NCBI RefSeq assembly: GCF_001998965.1 | Contig: NZ_MLHJ01000009.1 | Location: forward strand, 47,907 to 111,906 | Source of the DNA: Rodentibacter rarus | GTDB taxonomy: Bacteria > Pseudomonadota > Gammaproteobacteria > Enterobacterales > Pasteurellaceae | DNA: 64,000 bases | Direction: 5' to 3' | In this document: one piece after another, positions 1-9,194 of the stretch | How positions within the stretch are numbered: the stretch's first letter is position 1 | How the letters are laid out: the number at the start of each line of letters is the position of its first letter | Position numbers and translations under genes: made by a program | Notes under the pieces: generated by a model | Database searches by the model: none | Told to the model about the DNA's origin: nothing | Seen by the model: the letters and a program-made list of their open reading frames with translations, nothing else

Positions 1-1
1 G

Positions 2-238
2 GCAGATTTTGGTGCTTTCGTTGCTATAGTGGGCAACAAAGAAGGATTAGTTCACATTTCTCAAATCGCTGAGGAGCGTGTCGAGAAAGTGAGCGATTAC
101 CTTCAACTTGGTCAAGAAGTCAATGTAAAAGTGGTGGAAATTGATCGTCAAGGCCGTATTCGTCTGACAATGAAAGATCTTGCGCCAAAACCAGATCTCG
201 AAATGATTCAAGAAGAACCCGCCGAAATGTTGGAATAA
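2..238 (+). CDS. pnp: Polyribonucleotide nucleotidyltransferase, C-terminal end (partial)
   Basis: This is the 3' end of PNPase, the phosphorolytic 3'-5' exoribonuclease that works with RNase E and helicases in mRNA decay. Only the last 78 codons are present and the reading frame is open to the left edge. The visible part is the C-terminal S1 RNA-binding domain: the GAFV strand, '[13 protein letters not shown]', then '[12 protein letters not shown]' and '[10 protein letters not shown]'. It ends in the short acidic tail usual for the family. The following genes (nlpI, deaD) are the standard gammaproteobacterial neighbours, which supports pnp over another S1 protein. The upstream catalytic domains lie outside the window. 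Confidence 0.93.
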   Translation, partial: ADFGAFVAIVGNKEGLVHISQIAEERVEKVSDYLQLGQEVNVKVVEIDRQGRIRLTMKDLAPKPDLEMIQEEPAEMLE

Positions 239-255
239 TCTTGATAACTTTAATC

Positions 256-295
256 AAAACTTGGTGGTATCACACCATCAAGTTTTGTTATTTTC
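256..295 (+). terminator. Hairpin after pnp
   Basis: A 13-bp stem (256-268 with 274-286, one G-T pair) closes a 5-nt loop and is followed by a T-rich stretch. It lies between the pnp stop and the nlpI start, so it probably terminates or attenuates pnp transcription before nlpI. Confidence 0.75.
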
Positions 296-321
296 TGAAT
301 GAATTACACAAAAGAAAGCAA

Positions 322-1257
322 ATGCAGTATTTTCGGTTATTTTGCCGTTGTTTCGCCTATTTATTGGGCTTATGTGCAATATTGTTTCTTACCGGTTGTA
401 TCCAATCTAGTGGTGCTTTTGTGTCTAAAAATCGGGTAGTACTGGCAGAACAGAATCCGAATGTTCACTTTGAACAAGAAGTGATGATTGTACGAATTAG
501 CCAAGTATTGCTTGTCGGAAAAATGAGTAACGAAGAACGTGCGTCCTTACATTTTGAACGGGGTGTTCTGTATGACGCTCTCGGTTTATGGGGGCTTGCT
601 CGTTATGATTTTATCCAAGCCCTGGCATTGCAGCCTAAAATGGCTTCCGTGTATAACTATCTAGGGCTTTACTTATTGCTTGAGGAAGATTACGACGGCG
701 CATTGGAAACCTTCAATGCTGTGTTTGAATTAGATCCAAGCTATGACTACACCCACCTTAACCGTGGTTTAAATTTTTATTATGTAGGGCGCTATAATCT
801 TGCCGAGCAAGATTTTTTACAGTTCTACCTAGCTGATACAAAAGATCCTTATCGTGTCTTATGGCTCTATTTGAACGAGCAAAAATTAAAACCACAAGAT
901 GCCCATAAAAACCTTGTTGAACGAGCAAAAGGGCTATCTGAGGACTTCTGGGGTACACATATCGTTCAATATTACTTAGGACACATTTCCGTAGAAGAAT
1001 TACAACAGCGTGCCGGTGAATTTGCCCAAAACACGCAACAATATGCTGAAATTCTCACGGAAACCTATTTTTATCTAGCAAAACAAAAACTCAATGTAGG
1101 GCTGGTTGATGAAGCAGCTGCTTTGTTTAAACTGGCTATGGCAAATCAGGTTTATAACTTTGTTGAGTATCGTTTTGCCTCCTTTGAGCTGATGAAATTA
1201 AAACCGGCTCAAATGGAAGAGGAAAAAGACGGAAAAAGTGCGGTCACAAAACGGTGA
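322..1257 (+). CDS. nlpI: Lipoprotein NlpI, TPR-repeat
   Basis: Outer-membrane lipoprotein of 311 residues. In E. coli, NlpI is an adaptor that brings the protease Prc and peptidoglycan endopeptidases (such as MepS) together. The start at 322 puts a basic N-terminus and hydrophobic stretch directly before the lipobox LTGC (Cys26). An in-frame TTG at 241 would add 27 residues that run through the pnp terminator hairpin, so I rejected it. Tetratricopeptide repeats are visible from about residue 70, with 'ASLHFERGVLYDALG', 'ASVYNYLGLYLL' and 'YDYTHLNRGLNFYY'. Length is close to the 294 residues of E. coli NlpI. The gene's last codons form one arm of an uptake-signal hairpin. Confidence 0.92.
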   Translation: MQYFRLFCRCFAYLLGLCAILFLTGCIQSSGAFVSKNRVVLAEQNPNVHFEQEVMIVRISQVLLVGKMSNEERASLHFERGVLYDALGLWGLARYDFIQALALQPKMASVYNYLGLYLLLEEDYDGALETFNAVFELDPSYDYTHLNRGLNFYYVGRYNLAEQDFLQFYLADTKDPYRVLWLYLNEQKLKPQDAHKNLVERAKGLSEDFWGTHIVQYYLGHISVEELQQRAGEFAQNTQQYAEILTETYFYLAKQKLNVGLVDEAAALFKLAMANQVYNFVEYRFASFELMKLKPAQMEEEKDGKSAVTKR

Positions 1258-1275
1258 CTTTTTAGACCGCACTTT
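1235..1275 (+). terminator. Inverted uptake-signal pair ending nlpI
   Basis: AAAGTGCGGTC at 1235-1245 and its complement at 1265-1275 form a stem of about 11 bp. The left arm lies inside the last codons of nlpI and the right arm lies after the stop. Inverted uptake-signal pairs often serve as terminators in Haemophilus relatives. The T-tract is weak here, so activity is inferred. Confidence 0.65.
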
Positions 1276-1404
1276 AATGACATCATATCTCATTCCTTGC
1301 AGGTTATTTGAGAAAATTGGGGACAAAAGGAAGATTTTCGTCTCTTAATACTCAATACGCTTTTCAAAGCATCAAGCAAAAATCGGGATACAACAAACAA
1401 ACCT

Positions 1405-1430
1405 GAAAGCCTCTTTGAGCTTTCCTTTTT
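1405..1430 (+). promoter_or_regulatory. Attenuator-like hairpin in deaD leader
   Basis: GAAAGC (1405-1410) pairs with GCTTTC (1419-1424) and is followed at once by CTTTTTT. This is an intrinsic-terminator shape placed 18-43 bp before the deaD ATG. The stem is short (6 bp). Its position inside the leader of a cold-shock helicase suggests premature termination or an RNA-structure control, which is inference only. Confidence 0.4.
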
Positions 1431-1447
1431 TATATTCGAGTATTTTA

Positions 1448-3244
1448 ATGACTGACAAAATCACCTTTAATGAATTAGGCTTACCTGACTTTATCTTAAA
1501 CGCAGTTTCGGACTTGGGGTTTGAAACGCCGTCTCCCATTCAACAAACCTGTATCCCACATTTACTGAACGGTAACGATGTATTAGGGATGGCACAAACC
1601 GGTAGCGGTAAAACGGCAGCTTTCGCTTTACCGTTATTGGCTCAAATTGATGCAGAGGAAAAATATCCACAAATGTTGGTGATGGCTCCAACGCGTGAGC
1701 TTGCTATCCAAGTGGCAGATGCCTGCGAACAATTCGTCAAATATGCCCAGGGGATACGTATCGTAACCCTTTATGGCGGACAACGTTATGACATTCAACT
1801 TCGTGCGCTAAAACAAGGGGCACAGGTGGTAGTGGGCACACCGGGGCGGATTCTCGATCACATTCGCCGTGGCACATTAGATTTATCCGATCTTCGTTTT
1901 ATTGTGTTAGATGAAGCGGATGAAATGTTGCGTATGGGCTTTATTGATGATGTGGAAACCGTTATGGCTGAGCTCCCGGCGCAACACCAAACCGCCCTCT
2001 TCTCTGCCACGATGCCGGAGCCGATTCGCCGTATTACCAAACGCTTTATGAATAACCCTCAAGAGGTGAAAATTAAAGTTAATAACGAAAATGCACCGGA
2101 TATTGAGCAAAGCTGTTGGTATGTCCACGGTGTGCGTAAAAATGAGGCGCTACTTCGCTTTCTTGAAGTGGAAGAATTTGATGCAGCAATTATTTTTGCC
2201 CGCACCAAAACCGGCACGCTAGATATTACCGAACTGTTAGAAAAAAATGGCTTTCGTTCAGCCGCACTTAACGGCGATATGACCCAACAGTTACGCGAAC
2301 AAACCCTTGATCGCTTGCGTAACGGTAGTCTTGATATTGTGGTTGCCACTGATGTTGCCGCACGGGGGATTGATATTGAGCGTATCAGCCTTGTGGTGAA
2401 TTATGATATTCCGCTTGATGCCGAATCTTATATTCACCGTATCGGTCGTACCGGTCGTGCCGGTCGTTCCGGTCGTGCATTACTTTTCGTTGAACCTCGT
2501 GAACGCCGTTTGCTACGCAATATTGAACATTTGATGAAAAAACCGATTAAGGAAGTGGAACTACCAAATCATTTGGTTTTGCAAGATTGTCGCCGTAAAA
2601 AATTCGTTGCCAAAATTACCAAACAGCTTGAACATCATGATTTAGAACAATATCGTAGCTTATTGGAAGATTTATTCACAGCCGACCAAGCTCAAGAAGA
2701 TATTGCCGCCGCCATGTTAATGTTGCTCCAAGGCAAACAAAAACTCATTCTGCCACCTGATCCGCCAATGGAAAAACGCCGTCGTGAACGCAATGAACGC
2801 CGTGAGAACCCACGTTCTGCGGAACGTCGTGGTGAACGAAAAGGCTATGGCAATCCACAACCGATGGATTTATACCGTATTGAAGTCGGTAGAATGGATG
2901 GGGTTGAGGTTCGTCACATTGTGGGGGCGATTGCCAACGAAGGCGATATTAATAGCCGTTATATCGGTCATATCAAACTTTATGATGATTATTCCACCGT
3001 AGAATTACCGCAAGGAATGCCAAAAGAATTGCTTCAACAATTTGGTAAAACCCGTGTGTTAAATAAGCAAATGAGAATGTCATTTCTTGGTGCGGTAAAA
3101 TCTGAACACTCACGCGATCGTGATGATTTTGGTGGAAAACGTAAAGGTCGTGGTAGGGATAATGATGACCGTAGTGGGCGTAAATTTAATGAAAAAAACA
3201 ACCGCTCTTTTAACGAAAAATCTCGAAGAGGCCGCCGTAGTTAA
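1448..3244 (+). CDS. deaD: ATP-dependent DEAD-box RNA helicase DeaD (CsdA)
   Basis: RNA helicase used in ribosome assembly and mRNA decay at low temperature; 598 residues. Motifs in order: Q motif 'GFETPSPIQ' (24-32), Walker A AQTGSGKT (49-56), PTREL, GG, TPGR, DEAD in 'VLDEADEML', SAT, then the helicase C domain with 'ARGIDI' and '[11 protein letters not shown]'. After about residue 480 comes a DbpA-like RNA-binding domain ('[19 protein letters not shown]') and a basic Arg/Gly/Asp tail. This matches DeaD rather than the shorter RhlB or RhlE. The ATG at 1448 begins the conserved N-terminus; an upstream in-frame codon at 1415 lies in the leader hairpin. It follows pnp and nlpI, its usual neighbours. 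Confidence 0.95.
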   Translation: MTDKITFNELGLPDFILNAVSDLGFETPSPIQQTCIPHLLNGNDVLGMAQTGSGKTAAFALPLLAQIDAEEKYPQMLVMAPTRELAIQVADACEQFVKYAQGIRIVTLYGGQRYDIQLRALKQGAQVVVGTPGRILDHIRRGTLDLSDLRFIVLDEADEMLRMGFIDDVETVMAELPAQHQTALFSATMPEPIRRITKRFMNNPQEVKIKVNNENAPDIEQSCWYVHGVRKNEALLRFLEVEEFDAAIIFARTKTGTLDITELLEKNGFRSAALNGDMTQQLREQTLDRLRNGSLDIVVATDVAARGIDIERISLVVNYDIPLDAESYIHRIGRTGRAGRSGRALLFVEPRERRLLRNIEHLMKKPIKEVELPNHLVLQDCRRKKFVAKITKQLEHHDLEQYRSLLEDLFTADQAQEDIAAAMLMLLQGKQKLILPPDPPMEKRRRERNERRENPRSAERRGERKGYGNPQPMDLYRIEVGRMDGVEVRHIVGAIANEGDINSRYIGHIKLYDDYSTVELPQGMPKELLQQFGKTRVLNKQMRMSFLGAVKSEHSRDRDDFGGKRKGRGRDNDDRSGRKFNEKNNRSFNEKSRRGRRS

Positions 3245-3256
3245 TTGTCCTACTGA

Positions 3257-3287
3257 GGGGAGAGATCACATATATCCCTCCCCCTTG
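3257..3287 (+). terminator. Hairpin after deaD
   Basis: GGGGAGAGAT (3257-3266) faces ATCCCTCCCC (3274-3283) with one mismatch, 12 bases after the deaD stop. The T-run is poor, so it may act as an mRNA-stabilising stem rather than a strong terminator. Confidence 0.45.
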
Positions 3288-3332
3288 CCACGAAGAATTC
3301 GTTTCAAACTTTTATAAATAAGGAAAACGTAT

Positions 3333-4757
3333 TTGAAAGGTCTGTTTTTACGTATTATTGCTGCTTTTGCTTTACTTCTTTGGGCAATTGATATGGTTTT
3401 CCCTTGGCAGAAAATTATGCAGTCGGAGGAAAATCATTATACCGCAATTCAGTCACGCGGTAAGCTCATTGTCGGCACGATTAATAACCCGATTTATTAT
3501 TTTATTGATGCGAAAGGGGAATCGGGCTTGGAATATGAGTTAACCAAACACTTTGCCGATTATTTAGGCGTGCCACTGGAAATCAAAATTCTTGAAAATA
3601 CGGACACCCTTTTTAATGCGCTTGAAAACAATCAGGTTGATTTAGTTGCGGCTAATTTACTTTTTCATCCAAAACGTGCCGAACAATTTCAAATTGGTCC
3701 GGCTTATACTTCCGCCTCTTGGCAATTAGTCTATAAAAAAGGGGAAAGCAGACCGAAAGATTTAAGCTTTGTGCAACAAGAAATTATTACAGCTGGTGGT
3801 CAAGAATTAGATGAATTACTCGCTCAATTTCAACAAAAATTTCCCCAGTTACGATGGAAAAATAGCAAACAATTCACGCAAGAAGAATTACTCATACAAG
3901 TTGCAGAAGGTAAAATTCCCTACACCATCGCCAATTCTATTGATGTCGCCACAGCACAACAAATTCGTCCTAATATTGCCATTGCCTTTGACTTGACCGA
4001 TGAAGCCAGCGTGCATTGGTATCTTGCCAATAATTCTTATAATGAATTACAAGCAAGTCTCCTGGATTTTATGAATAATGCCTTAGAAACAGGTTTAATT
4101 GATCGTATTGAGGAAAAATATTTCCGCCATATTGCGCAATTTGATTATGTAGATAGCCGAGCTTATTTAGCGGCGATTGAGAAAATTCTCCCTCAATACC
4201 AACCGCTCTTTGAAAAATATAAAGGGGAATTGGATTGGCGATTACTGGCTGCTGTTGCCTATCAAGAGTCCCATTGGAACCCCGATGCGACCTCGCCTAC
4301 CGGTGTGAGAGGGATGATGATGCTCACCAAAGATACTGCTGAGCGGATGAAAATCACCAATAGAACCGATCCGGAACAAAGTATCAAAGCCGGCTCAGAT
4401 TATTTACATTGGTTGGTATCACAAATGCCTGATAGCATCGCCCAAGAGGATCGTATTTGGTATGCCCTTGCCGCCTATAATATGGGATTAGGTCATCTTG
4501 TTGATGTTCGCCGTTTAACCAAAAAATTAGGTGGAAATCCGGATAATTGGCTTGATGTAAAGAATAATTTGCCATTGTTAGCCGAAAAACGTCATTATAG
4601 CAACCTGAAATACGGTTATGCCCGAGGCTATGAGGCCTATCAATATGTAGAGAATATCCGCCGTTATATGAATAACATTGTGAATTATCATCGTGTTCAG
4701 AACAATCAAAATAGTAATGAGTTGGAAAATGAAATAAATAACAAAGAAGAAAAGTAA
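3333..4757 (+). CDS. mltF: Membrane-bound lytic murein transglycosylase F
   Basis: Cleaves the glycan strand of peptidoglycan to leave 1,6-anhydro-MurNAc ends; 474 residues. It begins with a short basic end and one hydrophobic export segment (about 5-24). A periplasmic amino-acid-binding-like (SBP_bac_3) domain follows ('[15 protein letters not shown]' to about 265). The C-terminal SLT domain has the catalytic glutamate E312 in '[11 protein letters not shown]', the '[11 protein letters not shown]' block and '[11 protein letters not shown]'. The start is TTG, preceded by an AAGGAAA ribosome site at 3320-3326, and no better ATG is available. The next small gene starts 13 bp downstream and is likely co-transcribed. 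Confidence 0.93.
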   Translation: MKGLFLRIIAAFALLLWAIDMVFPWQKIMQSEENHYTAIQSRGKLIVGTINNPIYYFIDAKGESGLEYELTKHFADYLGVPLEIKILENTDTLFNALENNQVDLVAANLLFHPKRAEQFQIGPAYTSASWQLVYKKGESRPKDLSFVQQEIITAGGQELDELLAQFQQKFPQLRWKNSKQFTQEELLIQVAEGKIPYTIANSIDVATAQQIRPNIAIAFDLTDEASVHWYLANNSYNELQASLLDFMNNALETGLIDRIEEKYFRHIAQFDYVDSRAYLAAIEKILPQYQPLFEKYKGELDWRLLAAVAYQESHWNPDATSPTGVRGMMMLTKDTAERMKITNRTDPEQSIKAGSDYLHWLVSQMPDSIAQEDRIWYALAAYNMGLGHLVDVRRLTKKLGGNPDNWLDVKNNLPLLAEKRHYSNLKYGYARGYEAYQYVENIRRYMNNIVNYHRVQNNQNSNELENEINNKEEK

Positions 4758-4770
4758 GGAGAAAATAAAG

Positions 4771-4920
4771 ATGCTAAAACGCAAAACCTTTTTGAAAAAA
4801 GTGAAATCACGAGATATTTCTGTTTCCCGTAACTCACGTATAAGACGCTTAAAACACCGCAAACAAAAACAATTTGAACGCCATACAATGCAATTTGTGC
4901 TGCAAGAATTTGGTTGTTAA
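4771..4920 (+). CDS. Small very basic protein, unknown function
   Basis: A 49-residue reading frame directly after mltF, with a strong AAGGAG site 12 bases before the ATG and a terminator right after the stop. The product is highly basic in its first 35 residues ('MLKRKTFLKKVKSRD', 'RIRRLKHRKQKQFER') and ends hydrophobic-acidic ('MQFVLQEFGC'). The terminator, ribosome site and spacing say it is a real gene. I do not recognise the family. The charge pattern would fit RNA or ribosome binding, but nothing in the sequence proves this. Confidence 0.65.
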   Translation: MLKRKTFLKKVKSRDISVSRNSRIRRLKHRKQKQFERHTMQFVLQEFGC

Positions 4921-4935
4921 ACCCAACGTAAAACA

Positions 4936-4960
4936 AAACCCCGATATATTATCGGGGTTT
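4936..4960. terminator. Bidirectional terminator between mltF unit and bamD
   Basis: AAACCCCGAT (4936-4945) and its perfect complement (4951-4960) enclose a 5-nt loop. The A- and T-flanks allow it to work for the converging mltF and bamD transcripts. A near-copy of the stem recurs at 37285-37313. Confidence 0.85.
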
Positions 4961-4963
4961 GCG

Positions 4964-5767
4964 TTATCTCTTCGTTTCGTGGGTGGCTGTTGGCACCGTC
5001 AGTTCCAAATCCTCTGGTTTTTCCGGTTTCATAAATTGCTTATCTTTATTGGCATCAATAATTTGTTGAGTTTGATTCGCTAATGTTTCTAAGCCCATTT
5101 TTTGATAGGCATCACGCATTAAGAATAAACCTTCGTAAGTTGCAAGTGTATCCGGATATAATTGCAACATCCCCACAATACGATTTGCTACCGCAACATC
5201 AGCATTCCGTTTGGCATAAAACTTCGCAATTTCTAATTCATGGCGTGCTAAGGAATCTTTAATATATGCCATACGCGCTAATGCATCTTGTGCATAAGGG
5301 CTGTTTGGAAAGGCTCGTACTAAACTTTGAAAATTTGCGAAAGCGGTTTTTAAGGATGTCGTTTCTCGCGTTGCACGATCAATTCCGAAAAAATCTTGAA
5401 TAGCATTATCTGCTGTTGCGGCATTCGTTAAACCTGCCATATAGACGGCATAATCACGATGTTGGCTTTGTGGAAACTGATTTAAAAAACTATCTACGGT
5501 AACCAATACCCCGGTATAATCCTGTGATTTATAGTTCGCATACATTAAATCCAGCATTGCTTGTTCTTGATAAGTGCTCCCCGGAAAACGCTCGGTGGTT
5601 GCATTTAAATAACGAATTGCTTCAGAATAGCTCCCTTCCTGTAAAGCCGTTGCCCCTTTAGTGTAAAGTTCATCTACTGATGTTTGTTCAACCTCTTTAT
5701 CTCCACTTGAACAGCCAACCGCAAAGAGCGTCACTGCAATCAACGCTAATGATTTCATTTTATGCAT
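4964..5767 (-). CDS. bamD: Outer membrane assembly lipoprotein BamD (ComL)
   Basis: Essential lipoprotein of the BAM complex, which inserts beta-barrel proteins into the outer membrane; in competent relatives it is also called ComL. It has 267 residues from the ATG at 5767, with a signal peptide and lipobox AVGC (Cys19). TPR-type repeats follow: 'DELYTKGATALQEGSYSEAIRYL', then 'YANYKSQDYTGVL' and 'NSPYAQDALARMAYIKD'. An upstream in-frame ATG at 5797 would add ten residues not expected in the family; the chosen start has an AAGGA site. It diverges from rluD, the usual arrangement. The other Bam lipoprotein, bamC, is at 52027-53031. Confidence 0.94.
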   Translation of the reverse strand: MHKMKSLALIAVTLFAVGCSSGDKEVEQTSVDELYTKGATALQEGSYSEAIRYLNATTERFPGSTYQEQAMLDLMYANYKSQDYTGVLVTVDSFLNQFPQSQHRDYAVYMAGLTNAATADNAIQDFFGIDRATRETTSLKTAFANFQSLVRAFPNSPYAQDALARMAYIKDSLARHELEIAKFYAKRNADVAVANRIVGMLQLYPDTLATYEGLFLMRDAYQKMGLETLANQTQQIIDANKDKQFMKPEKPEDLELTVPTATHETKR

Positions 5768-5876
5768 TGTTTTTTCCTTAATTTTTACGAAAGCCAATAA
5801 ATCAGATACAATTGGTGGCTATTGTATAGAACATTAGTACATAAGCCAACTTTTAAAACGATTGAGACAGATTTTT

Positions 5877-6851
5877 ATGCCACAAATTACCCTTTCTGCT
5901 GAGGTTCAGCCTGAACAAATAGGACTGCGATTAGACCAAGCCCTCGCCGAATTGTTCCCCGCTTATTCTCGTTCACGCCTAAAAACGTGGATTGAAGCGG
6001 ATCTCGTTAAAATGAATCACCGTATTGCGAATATTCCTCGTGAGAAAGTTATCGGGGGGGAGCATATTGAAATCACGGTTGACGTTGAGGATGAGACCCG
6101 ATTTGAACCGGAAAATATCCCCCTTAATATCGTGTATGAAGATGAGGATATTATGGTGATTAATAAACCTAAAGATCTCGTCGTTCACCCGGGGGCGGGT
6201 AATCCAAGCGGTACCGTATTGAATGCATTGCTTCATTATTACCCGCCGATTGCCGAAGTGCCACGGGCGGGCATTGTACATCGCTTAGATAAAGATACGA
6301 CAGGTTTAATGGTGATCGCCAAAACTATTCCGGCACAAACGAAATTAGTACGAGATCTACAAAAGCGTAAAATCACACGGGAATATGAAGCCGTTGCATC
6401 AGGTATTATGACTAAAGGTGGAACCGTGGATCAGCCCATGGCACGACACGCTACCAAACGCACGCTAATGGCGGTTCACCCTATGGGTAAACCTGCCGTC
6501 ACCCACTATCGCATTATGGAAAACTTCCGCAATTATACCCGCCTACGCTTGCGTTTAGAAACAGGGAGAACCCATCAAATCCGAGTTCATATGGCACACA
6601 TTGCTCATCCTTTATTGGGCGATCAAACTTACGGAGGCCGCCCTCGCCCACCGAAAAATGCCAGTGAGCCCTTTATGGACGTCTTGCGTAATTTCAAACG
6701 CCAAGCCCTACACGCAGTGATGTTACGTTTAGCGCATCCTATCACCGGTGAAATGATGGAATGGTATGCCCCTCTGCCCGATGATTTTGTTGAATTGATC
6801 ACTGCATTAAAAACAGACTATATCGAACATAAAGAAGAATTGGACTATTAA
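5877..6851 (+). CDS. rluD: Ribosomal large subunit pseudouridine synthase D
   Basis: Makes pseudouridines 1911, 1915 and 1917 in helix 69 of 23S rRNA. The product has 324 residues, with an S4 RNA-binding domain (about 10-80: 'LRLDQALAELFPAYSRSRLKTWI') and a RluA-type catalytic domain. The catalytic aspartate is D138 in 'GIVHRLDKDTTGLM', followed by 'TGRTHQIRVHMAHIAHPLLGD'. The ATG at 5877 matches the family N-terminus; the in-frame TTG at 5862 is less likely. pgeF begins one base after the stop, so the two form an operon, a common pairing in gammaproteobacteria. Confidence 0.95.
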   Translation: MPQITLSAEVQPEQIGLRLDQALAELFPAYSRSRLKTWIEADLVKMNHRIANIPREKVIGGEHIEITVDVEDETRFEPENIPLNIVYEDEDIMVINKPKDLVVHPGAGNPSGTVLNALLHYYPPIAEVPRAGIVHRLDKDTTGLMVIAKTIPAQTKLVRDLQKRKITREYEAVASGIMTKGGTVDQPMARHATKRTLMAVHPMGKPAVTHYRIMENFRNYTRLRLRLETGRTHQIRVHMAHIAHPLLGDQTYGGRPRPPKNASEPFMDVLRNFKRQALHAVMLRLAHPITGEMMEWYAPLPDDFVELITALKTDYIEHKEELDY

Positions 6852-6852
6852 T

Positions 6853-7587
6853 ATGCAAGCAATTTATCCCACATGGCAAGTGCCCACTAATATTCACGCA
6901 TTTACCACGACTCGAACAGGCGGGGTGAGCCAAGCGCCATTTGAAAGTTTTAACTTAGGCGATCATGTTGGCGATGAAAAAAGTGCGGTCAAAATTAACC
7001 GCACTTTATTAGTAGAAAAATTCCATTTGCCTCATCTTCCCCTCTTTCTCACTCAAACCCATAGCACAAAAGTTATCCGCCTACCTTATTCGGGCGATAA
7101 TATTGAAGCGGATGCCGTTTATACCAATCAACCGAATCAAGTTTGCGCTGTGATGACGGCTGATTGTTTGCCTGTGCTTTTTACAAGCAAAGAAGGTATT
7201 GAAGTCGCAGCGGCTCATGCCGGTTGGCGGGGATTATGTGATGGAATCTTGGAAGAAACGGTGAAATGTTTTCATACCAACCCACAAAATATCACCGCTT
7301 GGCTTGGACCGGCTATCGGTCCTAAAGCATTTCAGGTGAGTAAAGAAGTCATTGAGCAATTTATGCAATTTGATCGTTTGGCAGAAGACGCTTTCCAACC
7401 TGATCCGAGTGAGAAAGGAAAATACCTGGGTAATCTTTACCAAATAGCGATACAACGTCTAAACAAACTGGGGATCACGGAAATTTCCGGTGGAGAGTAC
7501 TGTACATTTTATGAAAAAGAGCGGTTCTTTTCTTATCGGCGAGAGGGAAAAACAGGAAGAATGGCGAGTGTCATTTGGTTCGAATAA
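6853..7587 (+). CDS. pgeF: Peptidoglycan editing factor / multicopper polyphenol oxidase (YfiH family)
   Basis: Laccase-domain protein of 244 residues. E. coli PgeF (YfiH) prevents L-Ser misincorporation into peptidoglycan stems, and relatives show purine-nucleoside activity. Conserved blocks are visible: 'TTTRTGGVSQAPFESFNLGDHVGD', 'TQTHS', 'AVMTADCLPVL', 'AAHAGWRGLCDGI' and 'WLGPAIGPKAFQV', with metal-site His and Cys residues in the H-C-H arrangement. A pair of inverted uptake signals lies inside the coding region (6980-7010) and has been absorbed as ordinary codons. It starts one base after rluD and ends before a strong terminator. Confidence 0.92.
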   Translation: MQAIYPTWQVPTNIHAFTTTRTGGVSQAPFESFNLGDHVGDEKSAVKINRTLLVEKFHLPHLPLFLTQTHSTKVIRLPYSGDNIEADAVYTNQPNQVCAVMTADCLPVLFTSKEGIEVAAAHAGWRGLCDGILEETVKCFHTNPQNITAWLGPAIGPKAFQVSKEVIEQFMQFDRLAEDAFQPDPSEKGKYLGNLYQIAIQRLNKLGITEISGGEYCTFYEKERFFSYRREGKTGRMASVIWFE

Positions 7588-7596
7588 TTGCTCATT

Positions 7597-7630
7597 AAAC
7601 AGGGAGGGGAATATATCCCCTCCTTGTTTT
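7597..7630 (+). terminator. Terminator of rluD-pgeF
   Basis: AAACAGGGAGGGGA (7597-7610) pairs with 7616-7629 (one G-T pair) over a 5-nt loop and ends in a T-run. It sits between converging pgeF and brnQ and could serve both. Confidence 0.85.
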
Positions 7631-7660
7631 CATTGATAATATTTAGAAACAAAAAATCAA

Positions 7661-8959
7661 TTAGGCTGATTTTTTCCCCAAGAATAAGGATAACCCTAAC
7701 GCAATAAAAGCCGGTATCAGCCACCCCATCCCTTCAGCATAAAGCGGCAAATAATTTAAGATATTCTCAATTGTCTGAGGCAATAAATCGATATTCTTCA
7801 AACTATCGCAAGCACTAAAACTTACGGTCACCAGTAGAGTGACATAGTAGCTAAATGTAATATTCGGTAATTTATTACGGATAATCTGCAAAAATACCAA
7901 CATAATTGCCACAGGATAAATCAATAATAATGCCGGAATGGTGATACGCAGTAATTCCGTTAACCCGGTTTGAGCAACCGTTATGGTTAAAGCGGTAAAT
8001 AAAATCACCCAAAATGAATAGGACAAGCGTATATGAAATCTAGCGAAATAATCCGCACAAGCGCTGGTTACCCCAACAAGCGTAGTGAGATTTGCCAAAA
8101 TGATAATGCCCGACATAATCCAAGTTCCACCGGCACCAAATAAGGCATTAACATAGCGAGAAAAAATTTGTCCGCCATTCGTTGCCCCTTCAGCAACTTG
8201 CGCACTGGTTGCTCCTAAGTAAAACAGGGCAAAATATAAGACCGCTAATAAAAATACGGAAATCAAACCGGCAGAAATTGTGTATTTCACCACATTTTGT
8301 ACAGAAGACACATTCCGCACAGCCAAAGCACGAGCCACAATCCCCCCAAAAGCGATGGCTGCCAGCACATCCATCGTTTGGTAGCCACTAATTAGCCCTG
8401 AAGTCATTGCAGAATTTGTCGCATAGGCTTTGCTTGGTTCAACAATATCAGAGAGTGGGGAAATGATGACATTCACCGTAACGACAATCAACAGCACTAA
8501 TAATGCCGGTGTCATAAATTTCCCTACTGTCGAAATAATGGTATTCGGGCGAAGCATAAAAAGCATACCGACTATATTAAAAATAAAAGAGAAAATAAAA
8601 TGCGTATAAGGGGTATCTTCTACAATATTTAGTGGTAACCACGCCATTTCATAAGCAACATTGGTTACACGTGGCATAGCAAATAAAGAACCGATGACCA
8701 AATACAATGTGGCTAAGAAAAACACTTCAGCCCATTTAGGTAAATCACGGGTAAGTTCCTCGCCACGCCCGACCATTGCCACAACAACCAAGGTAATAAA
8801 CGGCATTAATACACCGGTTAATACAAAGCCAAGGGAAGCTGTTGACCAATGGGTACCGGCGGTAAACCCTTCCATTGGTGGGAAAATAATATTTCCTGCG
8901 CCTAAAAAAAGCGCAAAAATCATCATACCTAAAACAACAATATCTTTACGAGTAAACAT
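7661..8959 (-). CDS. brnQ: Branched-chain amino acid transporter BrnQ
   Basis: Cation-coupled importer for leucine, isoleucine and valine in the inner membrane (LIVCS family); 432 residues, about 12 membrane segments. The N-terminus 'VLGMMIFALFLGAGNIIFPP' is the family hallmark, followed by 'GFVLTGVLMP' and 'YFALFYLGATSAQV'. Length agrees with the family (about 430-440). It diverges from nhaA across a 235-bp gap holding a CRP site, so carbon status may control one or both. Confidence 0.95.
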   Translation of the reverse strand: MFTRKDIVVLGMMIFALFLGAGNIIFPPMEGFTAGTHWSTASLGFVLTGVLMPFITLVVVAMVGRGEELTRDLPKWAEVFFLATLYLVIGSLFAMPRVTNVAYEMAWLPLNIVEDTPYTHFIFSFIFNIVGMLFMLRPNTIISTVGKFMTPALLVLLIVVTVNVIISPLSDIVEPSKAYATNSAMTSGLISGYQTMDVLAAIAFGGIVARALAVRNVSSVQNVVKYTISAGLISVFLLAVLYFALFYLGATSAQVAEGATNGGQIFSRYVNALFGAGGTWIMSGIIILANLTTLVGVTSACADYFARFHIRLSYSFWVILFTALTITVAQTGLTELLRITIPALLLIYPVAIMLVFLQIIRNKLPNITFSYYVTLLVTVSFSACDSLKNIDLLPQTIENILNYLPLYAEGMGWLIPAFIALGLSLFLGKKSA

Positions 8960-9034
8960 AATCTTCTCAGTTCATAAAAGGGAGCTCATTCTACTATAAA
9001 AGTACAGGGGATCCCTAACGTCCAAACACAAAAA

Positions 9035-9050
9035 TGTGAACTCAATCACA
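9035..9050. promoter_or_regulatory. CRP-binding site between brnQ and nhaA
   Basis: The sequence TGTGA-N6-TCACA is a perfect core match to the CRP consensus, with AAAA and TTGT flanks. It lies 76 bp before brnQ and 145 bp before nhaA. Which gene it regulates cannot be told from position alone; brnQ is nearer. Confidence 0.75.
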
Positions 9051-9194
9051 TTGTAAATCCGGTCTAAAAATATCACTAAAAACAACCGCACTTTTCCTTG
9101 ATTTTTCCTCAAAAAATAAAAATATGGTAGTATTCCCACCTTCATTATTTTGTGTTGTGTTGTGTTTATTTTAAGTTCTTTTGGAGAAATTTTA

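Noticed and set aside
241..321. Extended N-terminus of nlpI from a TTG at 241
   Set aside because: It reads through a terminator hairpin and puts the lipobox signal peptide 27 residues inside; the ATG at 322 fits a lipoprotein.
4578..4936. Minus-strand frames opposite the end of mltF and the small basic gene
   Set aside because: Hydrophobic shadows without a ribosome site; the plus-strand 49-codon gene has far better signals.
6980..7010. Terminator inside pgeF
   Set aside because: The inverted uptake signals lie in an intact coding frame without a T-run; more likely tolerated uptake signals than a stop for transcription.
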